Of a DNA stretch of 64,000 bases, positions 1 through 7,081 are shown one piece after another (within the stretch, counting starts at the first letter, position 1; each line of letters begins with the position of its first letter). The DNA is taken from NCBI GenBank assembly GCA_902537425.1, contig CACBBD010000004.1, positions 1 to 64,000 of the forward strand, read 5' to 3'. The notes beneath the pieces were generated by a model. It saw only the letters and a list, made by a program, of their open reading frames with translations, was not told where the DNA came from and ran no database searches. Origin of the DNA: an uncultured SAR86 cluster bacterium. Its GTDB lineage: Bacteria > Pseudomonadota > Gammaproteobacteria > Magnimaribacterales > Magnimaribacteraceae. The position numbers were made by a program, and so were the translations under genes.

Positions 1-927
1 GCAATTGAAGCAAGTAAAGGTAATGACACGTCTTCTTTTTTGTTTTTAGCAGATTATCATTCTTTGATAAAAAACTTAGATTCTAAGCTTACTCATGAAT
101 CAAGTTTTGAAATAGCTGCATGTTGGCTAGCTTGTGGACTCGATCCAAAAAAAGTGACCTTTTATCGTCAATCTGATATTCCACATATATTCGAATTAGC
201 TTGGATACTTGGCTGTTTAACATCAAAAGGACTCTTAAACAGGGCCCATGCATACAAAGCTGCCGTATCAGATAATGAATTGAGTGGTGCAAAGGATGTG
301 GATAAAGGAGTAACCATGGGTTTATTTAATTATCCTATTTTGATGGCTGCAGATATATTGATGTTTGGCGCAGACATAGTACCGGTTGGACAAGACCAGA
401 AACAGCATATTGAAATGACAAGGGACATTGCACTCAGGTTCAATCATCACTACGGAGACTTATTAACACCTCCTGAAGCGAAGATAAGTAAACTAACTGG
501 AGTATTACCTGGAATAGATGGCAGAAAGATGAGTAAGTCATATAATAATACGATTCCAATTTTTGCCGATGAAGGTTCCTTAAAAAAGACGGTTATGAAG
601 ATCAAGACTAATTCTCTTGAACCAGGAGTTCCAAAAGATGTTACAGATTGCAATATTTTTGCGATCTTTAAATCTATTGCGAATGAAAACGATGTAAAGA
701 GCTTTCAGCAAATGTACGAGGAAGGTATTGGCTGGGGAGATGCAAAGACGTATCTTTTTGATAACCTTTCTTCATTTCTGTCTTCTTATAAAAAAGAATA
801 TCTAAAGATAATAAAAGATAGAGATTATGTTGAGTCAGTTTTAAAAGAAGGAGCCCATAAAGCATTGGAGGTTTCAACACCACTTATTGAGGATATAAGG
901 AATTCTGTAGGCATTAAAGGGTTTTAA
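1..927 (+). CDS. trpS: Tryptophanyl-tRNA synthetase, 5' end cut by window
   Basis: Class I aminoacyl-tRNA synthetase charging tRNA-Trp in the cytoplasm. The reading frame is open from base 1, so the TTG start at 40 in the ORF track is only the first start-like codon; the true start and the HIGH-type ATP motif lie upstream of the window. Visible hallmarks are the family segment DQKQHIEMTRDIALRFN, the catalytic-loop motif KMSKS (within GRKMSKSYNN, about base 526-540) and the C-terminal helical part with YEEGIGWGDAK, typical of bacterial TrpRS. Its TAA overlaps the ATG of the next gene (TAATG), implying co-transcription. The family is confident; only the N-terminus is missing. Confidence 0.95.
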   Translation, partial: AIEASKGNDTSSFLFLADYHSLIKNLDSKLTHESSFEIAACWLACGLDPKKVTFYRQSDIPHIFELAWILGCLTSKGLLNRAHAYKAAVSDNELSGAKDVDKGVTMGLFNYPILMAADILMFGADIVPVGQDQKQHIEMTRDIALRFNHHYGDLLTPPEAKISKLTGVLPGIDGRKMSKSYNNTIPIFADEGSLKKTVMKIKTNSLEPGVPKDVTDCNIFAIFKSIANENDVKSFQQMYEEGIGWGDAKTYLFDNLSSFLSSYKKEYLKIIKDRDYVESVLKEGAHKALEVSTPLIEDIRNSVGIKGF

Positions 928-1493
928 TGGACACTCTGAAAGTATCATCTTTAAGTGAAAATTTTAAGTTAGTTAAGGAACAGCATTTCAACATTCGTCT
1001 GCATGACCATGGCCTTCTAAGACTGATCCCTTTATCAGTAGATCCTGAATTACTTAAAATGACAGACAAATTTTTTTTTCATACTTTGGTTAATTCGCAA
1101 GCCTACCAAGAAATGTTTTTTGATCATTTCAGTCAAAAGAGTGCTGATAAGCATGGTCCATTTTTATTGAGTAGCATCAAACACGATGATTTTACAAGCA
1201 TTACAAATTCTCATTTAAGAGAGGAGATTATTCAGGTAGTAAGTACTCCAAAATGGTCCTGTCCTCCAATTGGTAAAAGAGAACTTACTAATGTAAAAAA
1301 ATTATTGGATTCAATAATTAATGATGAGTCTGAAACATATTTTTTAAAGAAATGTCTGACTTTCAATTCTTCATCTCAAGAAGCTATTGTTTATGAGCAT
1401 GAATGGTCGCATAGCCTTACAAGTTATTATGAGTATGTCCTCAAAGACGTTATTAATAAAAAGATTTTTTTACTCATAATTACGTATGAGTAA
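927..1493 (+). CDS. Unrecognised 188-aa protein downstream of trpS
   Basis: I do not recognise this protein. It starts on the ATG that overlaps the trpS stop and ends 8 bp inside the next gene, so it sits in the middle of a translationally coupled trio (trpS, this gene, MFS transporter). The product is soluble-looking, with no signal peptide. It is rich in His, Phe and Lys, with an early segment HFNIRLHDHGLLRLIPLSVD and a later EHEWSHSL segment. The several histidine pairs could bind a metal, but there is no recognisable HxxEH-type motif. Codon use looks like that of its neighbours. The ORF is probably real because of its length and coupling; its function is unknown. Confidence 0.7.
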   Translation: MDTLKVSSLSENFKLVKEQHFNIRLHDHGLLRLIPLSVDPELLKMTDKFFFHTLVNSQAYQEMFFDHFSQKSADKHGPFLLSSIKHDDFTSITNSHLREEIIQVVSTPKWSCPPIGKRELTNVKKLLDSIINDESETYFLKKCLTFNSSSQEAIVYEHEWSHSLTSYYEYVLKDVINKKIFLLIITYE

Positions 1494-2736
1494 ATCGCTT
1501 GAAAAGCTACCTAAAACTATTTGGATTCTTGCTGCAGGCTTGCTTTGCGTTGGAGCAGGACAATCTATAGTCTTTATAACTATTCCTCCAATTGCACGAG
1601 ATCTTGGCTTAAATGAAATTCAAATAGGTTCAATTTTTGCCACTTCAGCATTAGCTTGGATGATTCTAAGTCCTATATGGGGATCATTAAGTGATTCTAT
1701 TGGACGAAAAAAAATAGTTGTCGTAGGTCTTTTTGGTTTTGCAATTTCTTTGATACTTTTTAGTTTTACAATCTCACTAGGACAAAGCGGCTTATTAGCA
1801 GGTACTTTTTTATTTATATTGTTGGTTTGTGCGAGACTACTGAATGGCATCTTTGGGAGCGCAACTAGACCCTCATCTGGAGGGTGGGTAGCTGATATAA
1901 GCTCTATTGAAACAAGGAGTAGAGCATTTGCTAGACTTGATTCAGGATTTTCAATGGGTAGGATACTAGGTCCTGCGGTAGCAGGTTTACTTTTACTAAT
2001 ATCTTACACTGCTCCGTTCTTCTTTTTTGCTATGGGTGCGTTCATAGTAATTATTTTTATTTCCTTACAAAAAACTCCCCCAATGATTTTTCAAGAGAAA
2101 AAGATTAAAAAGCTTACTTTGTTTGATGCCAGAGTCTGGCCCTTTTTAATTGTATCAGCAGGATTTGGTATATCTAATGCTGCCTTAGTACAAACTTCTT
2201 CATTTTTTTTCCAGGACGTAATAACTCCCTCTTCAGAGAACTATATAGCTCTTGCTAGCGTTGGTTTTATGCTTTCTGCATTAGGTGTATTAAACGGGCA
2301 ATTGGTTATAGCAGATAGACTTCAAACCTCGCCTGGATCTTTAGTAAAATTAGGTGTTATCCTTAATTTTTTTGCTCTTTTGGGGTATGCATATAGCTCT
2401 ACATTAGTGGAAGTATATATTTGTCTATTTTTTTATGGTCTTGGAGGAGGCATGTTAGGACCGGGTATATCATCTTCTTTATCATTATCTGTAGGCAAAG
2501 AATATCAAGGAATAGCAGGAGGTTTTTTAGGAATGGTGATTCCGATTGGACACGTTATTTCTCCATTAATTTCCATGCCTCTTTATATGCTCAATCCATC
2601 TTTACCTTACCTTTTAGGTGCTGCATTGATGTTCTTAGCTAGTATCTTTATTTTTTTTAATAAACGCCACAAATGGATAAGAGATAAAAATTACAAGGAA
2701 GACAGAAATTTGGAAGTATTTGAAAATTCCCAATAA
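1486..2736 (+). CDS. Major facilitator superfamily transporter
   Basis: Inner-membrane secondary transporter of 416 residues with about 12 hydrophobic segments, the usual MFS length. The loop between segments 2 and 3 carries the classical motif A (GSLSDSIGRKKIVVVG), and the following segments contain RLLNGIFGSA and GWVADISS, resembling the drug:H+ antiporter branch (TetA-like). The C-terminal half has the glycine-rich GLGGGMLGPGISSS. It overlaps the preceding unknown ORF by 8 bp and ends in a charged tail. The substrate cannot be told from sequence; efflux is a family-level guess. Confidence 0.88.
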   Translation: MSKSLEKLPKTIWILAAGLLCVGAGQSIVFITIPPIARDLGLNEIQIGSIFATSALAWMILSPIWGSLSDSIGRKKIVVVGLFGFAISLILFSFTISLGQSGLLAGTFLFILLVCARLLNGIFGSATRPSSGGWVADISSIETRSRAFARLDSGFSMGRILGPAVAGLLLLISYTAPFFFFAMGAFIVIIFISLQKTPPMIFQEKKIKKLTLFDARVWPFLIVSAGFGISNAALVQTSSFFFQDVITPSSENYIALASVGFMLSALGVLNGQLVIADRLQTSPGSLVKLGVILNFFALLGYAYSSTLVEVYICLFFYGLGGGMLGPGISSSLSLSVGKEYQGIAGGFLGMVIPIGHVISPLISMPLYMLNPSLPYLLGAALMFLASIFIFFNKRHKWIRDKNYKEDRNLEVFENSQ

Positions 2737-2797
2737 ACCCCGATAGAGCTAATTGTGTAATATTTGTTATAGTGTAATTATTAAATGAGGAGAGTTA

Positions 2798-3691
2798 ATG
2801 TTTAAAGAAGACTTACTAAAGGGAAAGAGAATATTGGTTACCGGGGGTGGTTCTGGATTGGGTAAGGAAATGTCTAGATATTTCTTAAAATACGGTGCCG
2901 AGGTTCTTATATGTGGCAGAAGAGTAGGAGTATTAGAAGACACTGCAAAGGAATTAATGGATGAAAACGGTGGAAGTGTTATGTGTTATGGTCTAGATAT
3001 TAGGGGAGCTCAAGATGTAGATAACACTATTAATGAAATTTTTGAAGAAGGACCAATTCACGGATTGGTAAATAATGCTGCTGGTAATTTTATTTCAAGA
3101 ACACAAGATCTTTCATATAGAGGTTTTGATGCTATAGCTAGTATTGTATTTCACGGGACTTTCTATGTTACTCATTCAGTAGGAAGAAGGTGGCTTGAAC
3201 TGGGCATGGGCGGAAATATCATTTCCATACTTGCAACATGGGTTTGGACTGGATCAGCCTTTACAGTTCCATCGGCAATGTCAAAAAGTGGTATCCATGC
3301 AATGACTCAATCATTAGCTACTGAATGGGGAAAGACAGGAATAAGAATAAATGCTATCGCTCCTGGTCCATTTCCAACTGAAGGAGCTTGGGCAAGACTT
3401 TCTCCAGGTCAGAGTCCTGAGGAAGCTTCATCTGATTCAAGCGGAAGTTATAGTCAAAATCCGATGGGGAGAGTCGGTGAGATGGAAGAATTAGGGAACC
3501 TTGCTACCTTTTTGATGTCTGATGGTTGTAACTACCTCAACGGACAAACAATTGCTATAGATGGAGCAGAATATTTGACCGGAGGAACCTTTTATAGAGC
3601 CTTAGCATCTATGAAAGATGAAGATTGGGAAGCAATAAGAGATAGTATTAAAAAAACTAATGAGAAAGATAAGGCTAAAAGGTCTGTCTAA
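2798..3691 (+). CDS. SDR-family oxidoreductase, 2,4-dienoyl-CoA reductase type
   Basis: NADP(H)-binding Rossmann protein of 297 residues. The N-terminus has the cofactor loop GGGSGLGKEMSRY and an arginine pair after strand 2 (CGRRVG), which suits NADPH. NAAGNF follows, as in dienoyl-CoA reductases, and the active-site lysine sits in PSAMSKSGIHAM. The C-terminal tail (GGTFYRAL...DEDWEAIRDSIKKT) also matches mitochondrial DECR1-like proteins rather than generic SDRs. By remembered alignment with DECR1, the catalytic tyrosine position is a tryptophan here (ATWVWTGSAF). Expected role is reduction of unsaturated fatty acyl-CoA during beta-oxidation. A good SD (GAGGAGAG) lies 6 bp before the ATG. 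The aldehyde dehydrogenase follows after 24 bp, so both are probably one operon. Confidence 0.82.
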   Translation: MFKEDLLKGKRILVTGGGSGLGKEMSRYFLKYGAEVLICGRRVGVLEDTAKELMDENGGSVMCYGLDIRGAQDVDNTINEIFEEGPIHGLVNNAAGNFISRTQDLSYRGFDAIASIVFHGTFYVTHSVGRRWLELGMGGNIISILATWVWTGSAFTVPSAMSKSGIHAMTQSLATEWGKTGIRINAIAPGPFPTEGAWARLSPGQSPEEASSDSSGSYSQNPMGRVGEMEELGNLATFLMSDGCNYLNGQTIAIDGAEYLTGGTFYRALASMKDEDWEAIRDSIKKTNEKDKAKRSV

Positions 3692-3715
3692 GTAAAACTA
3701 AAGATGGGAGAAATT

Positions 3716-5152
3716 ATGAGTACTGAAACAATCAACGAAATGCATCGTGTTTTGGAGTTGCAAAAAAGCTTAAACATTAAAGAGGGTGCACCAGAAATAA
3801 ACTTAAGAAAAGATCGTCTTGATAGAGTCATTGCTATGGTTAATAAATATGACAAACAGATTATAGAAACTGTTAATCAAGATTTTGGTAATAGAGATTC
3901 TATGATGTCAGCAGTTACAGAAGTTGCTTCAGTTGTTGGTCCCATGGAGCATGCCAAAAAGAACTTAAAAAAATGGATGCGTACAGAAAAAAGAAAAGCT
4001 GCAATTGCTCCTTTGGGATCTGCGCTTTCATTGTTGGGCGCTAAAGCTGAAGTTAGATATCAGCCCAAAGGTGTCGTTGGGGCAATCAGTCCCTGGAATT
4101 TCCCAATGAATCTTGCTCTTGCTCCGCTTGCAGGAATTATTGCTGCTGGTAATCGAGTTATGCATAAACCTTCAGAATTAACTCCTGCTACTTCAGATCT
4201 TTTAAAATTGATGGTTGAAGAGTACTTTGATGAAGCTGAAATGGCAGTATTTGTAGGAGATGCTGAAGTGGGAGCGGCGTTTAGTGGTCTAGCTTTTGAC
4301 CATTTGATCTTTACCGGAGGAACGTCCATAGCAAAACATGTTATGAAGGCCGCCTCTGAAAATTTAGTACCTCTAACATTAGAGCTTGGAGGAAAGTCAC
4401 CTGTAGTTGTAGGTAAAGATGCAAAAATTAAAGATACAGCACAAAGAGTCATGCAAGGTAAGACTATGAATGCAGGGCAAATATGCTTAGCTCCAGATTA
4501 CGCATTGGTACCGGAAGGAAAAGTTGATGAATTTGTCAAAGCTAGTGTAGAAGTTACTTCGGAGATGTTCCCTGAAATGAAAGATAATGATGACTTTACA
4601 TCTATAATAAATCAACGTCACTACGACAGGATTCAAGGATATTTAGATGATGCTAAAGAAAAAGGAGCAGATATTGTTGAAATAAATCCTTCCAATGAAG
4701 ATTTTTCTCAACAACCTCATCATAAAATCCCTCCAACTTTAGTTTTGAATCCCTCTGAGGATATGAAAATTATGCAAGAAGAGATATTTGGTCCTGTACT
4801 GCCTATCAAAACTTATAATGATGTATCAGAACCTGTGGAATATATTAATAGTAAAGATAGACCATTAGGTTTGTACTATTTCGGAAACGATAATACTGAA
4901 AAAGATTATGTCTTAGATAACACGACTTCTGGAGGGGTTACAATCAATGATGTTATTTCTCACATTCAAATGGAAGATCTTCCATTCGGTGGAGTTGGTC
5001 CGAGCGGTATGGGGTCTTATCATGGATATGATGGTTTCAAAGAATTTAGTCATGCTAAAGCTGTATATAAGCAAACTAAATTTAATTTGATGAAATTAGC
5101 TGGACTAGTACCACCTTACAAAAAGAAAGAAGAAAAGACTAAAACGGCATAA
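3716..5152 (+). CDS. Aldehyde dehydrogenase, coniferyl-aldehyde-dehydrogenase-like
   Basis: NAD(P)-dependent aldehyde dehydrogenase oxidising an aldehyde to the acid. I choose the ATG at 3716 (MSTETINEM) over 3704 because GGGAG sits just upstream of 3716 and would lie inside the coding region if 3704 were used; this gives 478 residues. Landmarks in order are GAISPWNFPMNLALAP, the catalytic-glutamate segment LTLELGGKSPVVV, the catalytic cysteine in NAGQICLAPDY, and EEIFGPVLPI. The NAGQICLAPDY form and the length are typical of the coniferyl/long-chain aldehyde dehydrogenase subgroup. A basic, membrane-prone C-terminus (LMKLAGLVPPYKKK) may tether it to the membrane. It follows the dienoyl-CoA-reductase-like gene, suggesting lipid or aldehyde catabolism; the substrate is not determinable. 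Confidence 0.9.
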   Translation: MSTETINEMHRVLELQKSLNIKEGAPEINLRKDRLDRVIAMVNKYDKQIIETVNQDFGNRDSMMSAVTEVASVVGPMEHAKKNLKKWMRTEKRKAAIAPLGSALSLLGAKAEVRYQPKGVVGAISPWNFPMNLALAPLAGIIAAGNRVMHKPSELTPATSDLLKLMVEEYFDEAEMAVFVGDAEVGAAFSGLAFDHLIFTGGTSIAKHVMKAASENLVPLTLELGGKSPVVVGKDAKIKDTAQRVMQGKTMNAGQICLAPDYALVPEGKVDEFVKASVEVTSEMFPEMKDNDDFTSIINQRHYDRIQGYLDDAKEKGADIVEINPSNEDFSQQPHHKIPPTLVLNPSEDMKIMQEEIFGPVLPIKTYNDVSEPVEYINSKDRPLGLYYFGNDNTEKDYVLDNTTSGGVTINDVISHIQMEDLPFGGVGPSGMGSYHGYDGFKEFSHAKAVYKQTKFNLMKLAGLVPPYKKKEEKTKTA

Positions 5153-5179
5153 AGTTTCCAATACTGATATAGGATTCTT

Positions 5180-6424
5180 GTGAAAAATATATCTTTATAT
5201 TTGGCATTAAAGTATTTCAAGTCCAGAAAAAATGGATTCGTTTCTTTCCATTCTGGAATGGCTATCGTTGGGATAACTATTGGTGTACTGGTTCTTATTT
5301 TAGTGACCTCAGTCATGAATGGTTTCCAGAAAGAACTTAAAGAAAGAATCTTAGAAACTATCCCTCATGCCTCTATCATTGGAAATATCCAATTAAAGGA
5401 ATATGATTCCATAGAGAAAATAGTTTACGAGAATTCGCAGGTTATTGGCGTTGCTCCTTATATTGAAACTCAAGGTTTATTGAGTTCTGGATCCTTTCTC
5501 AAAGGTGTCTATATTTATGGTGTAATACCTAAATATGAGAATACAGTATCCTCTATTGGTGACCACATTGTTAATGGTTCTTTGCAGACTCTTGAAGAAG
5601 ATAAATATAATCTGGTCATTGGAGATATCTTAGCTTACCAACTAAATGTTGAAGTAGGAGATTACGTCAATGTTCTCGTTCCCGATACTGGATTAGGATT
5701 AGCGGGTATATTTCCACGCACAAAGAAATTTAAAATTAGTGCAATTTTTAGTATTGGTTCACCAGAATTAGATCAAAGTTTTGCGTATATGAGTATTGCT
5801 AATGCATCAAAGTTATTGAGGATGAACCAGTCAATGACCGGAATAAGGATAAAATATCAAGATCTTTTTAGTTCGACTAATCAAATAAGATTTGATGCAG
5901 CAAATATTAGAAAAACTTCTAATAAAGAAATAATGACTAGTACTTGGCAGCAAAACTATGGAACTTTATTTGAAGCTATACAAAATGAGAGATTTTTAGT
6001 TTCTTTAATGTTGTTCATGCTTATTTTGCTATCTGCTTACAATTTGATGTCAATGCTGGTTATGACAGTTAATCAAAAGAAATCTCAGATCGCTATTTTA
6101 ATGACTATGGGTGCTACTTCTAAAACTATTAGAAATGTCTTTTTACTCTTTGGAGGCCTAGTTGGCTCTTTCGGAATTTTATTAGGTTGTTTTGCAGGAA
6201 TAATTATTTCAATAAATTTCGGTTCAATAATTAATTTTTTGGAAATCTTGTTAAACACTCAATTTTTAGAAGTATATTTTATTGATTATTTCCCAATAGA
6301 TATTAGATTTGAATGGATTTCCGCAATCTGCGCTGTCTCACTTATTTCCTGCATTTTGTTCACCATATATCCCGCAAGATTGGCTTCAAAAGTCGATCCA
6401 GTAGAAATATTAAATAATGAATGA
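5180..6424 (+). CDS. Lipoprotein-releasing ABC transporter permease, LolC/LolE/LolF type
   Basis: Inner-membrane permease that extracts outer-membrane lipoproteins and passes them to LolA. It is 414 residues long: one N-terminal transmembrane helix (ALKYFKSRKNG then a hydrophobic segment), a large periplasmic domain, then three C-terminal helices, the MacB/LolC architecture. The segment MTMGATSKTIRNVFLLFGGLVG matches the coupling-helix region of LolC/E. The start is GTG at 5180 with AGGA upstream. It overlaps lolD by 8 bp. Only one permease gene is present with lolD, whereas enteric bacteria have lolC-lolD-lolE, so it may be a LolF-type homodimer subunit; a second permease elsewhere cannot be excluded. 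Confidence 0.88.
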   Translation: MKNISLYLALKYFKSRKNGFVSFHSGMAIVGITIGVLVLILVTSVMNGFQKELKERILETIPHASIIGNIQLKEYDSIEKIVYENSQVIGVAPYIETQGLLSSGSFLKGVYIYGVIPKYENTVSSIGDHIVNGSLQTLEEDKYNLVIGDILAYQLNVEVGDYVNVLVPDTGLGLAGIFPRTKKFKISAIFSIGSPELDQSFAYMSIANASKLLRMNQSMTGIRIKYQDLFSSTNQIRFDAANIRKTSNKEIMTSTWQQNYGTLFEAIQNERFLVSLMLFMLILLSAYNLMSMLVMTVNQKKSQIAILMTMGATSKTIRNVFLLFGGLVGSFGILLGCFAGIIISINFGSIINFLEILLNTQFLEVYFIDYFPIDIRFEWISAICAVSLISCILFTIYPARLASKVDPVEILNNE

Positions 6425-7076
6425 AGAGATTATTAATATTGAGAACATAGATAAATCCTTTGGTGAAGGTGATAAACTTCTGCAGGTTTTTAAAAATTTT
6501 TCTTTTAGTCTTCATCAAGGTGAGACTATTGGGTTAGTTGGTGCTTCTGGATCAGGCAAGTCAACACTTCTGCATATTATTTGTGGACTAGATAGACCAG
6601 ATTCAGGTTCTGTAAAGATAAAAGGCGTAGATATTACAGAACTAAACTATGATGAGAGATCTCAACTTAGAAATAAGGAAATAGGATTTGTTTATCAATT
6701 CCACCACTTGTTGCCAGATTTGACAGCATTGGAAAATATTGCGTTACCGGCATTACTAGCAGGAACTAACCATATTGAAGCCATGAGGAATTCTTCACTT
6801 CTTCTGGAACAAGTGAATCTATTTGGTAAAGAAAACAATACTCCAAATGAGCTGTCGGGAGGTGAAAGACAGAGAGTTGCCATAGCAAGAGCTATGTCCA
6901 ATAACCCATCATGTTTGATTATGGATGAACCGACTGGAAATTTAGATACAAAGAATGTTGAAAATTTTATGACTCTTTTAACGGACATGGTTTCCATAAG
7001 AAACGTAGCTCTATTAATAGCTACTCATGACACAAAGGTCTCTAGTCGACTGGATAGATTGTTAAGTTTAGAATAA
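6417..7076 (+). CDS. lolD: Lipoprotein-releasing system ATP-binding protein LolD
   Basis: ATPase subunit of the lipoprotein release complex. It has 219 residues, normal for LolD. It carries Walker A GASGSGKST, a Q-loop in IGFVYQFHHLLPDLTALEN (the QFHHLLP form is typical of LolD), the ABC signature LSGGERQRVAIARA and Walker B CLIMDEPTGNLD followed by the switch histidine in IATHD. It overlaps the permease gene by 8 bp and is followed 5 bp later by the MsbA-LpxK fusion, so lipoprotein export and lipid A export/synthesis are encoded in one transcript. Confidence 0.95.
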   Translation: MNEEIINIENIDKSFGEGDKLLQVFKNFSFSLHQGETIGLVGASGSGKSTLLHIICGLDRPDSGSVKIKGVDITELNYDERSQLRNKEIGFVYQFHHLLPDLTALENIALPALLAGTNHIEAMRNSSLLLEQVNLFGKENNTPNELSGGERQRVAIARAMSNNPSCLIMDEPTGNLDTKNVENFMTLLTDMVSIRNVALLIATHDTKVSSRLDRLLSLE

Positions 7077-7081
7077 AGAAG

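Noticed and set aside
2740-2797. Promoter before the dienoyl-CoA-reductase-like gene
   Set aside because: A TATAGT box is present, but no -35 at acceptable spacing; too weak to list.
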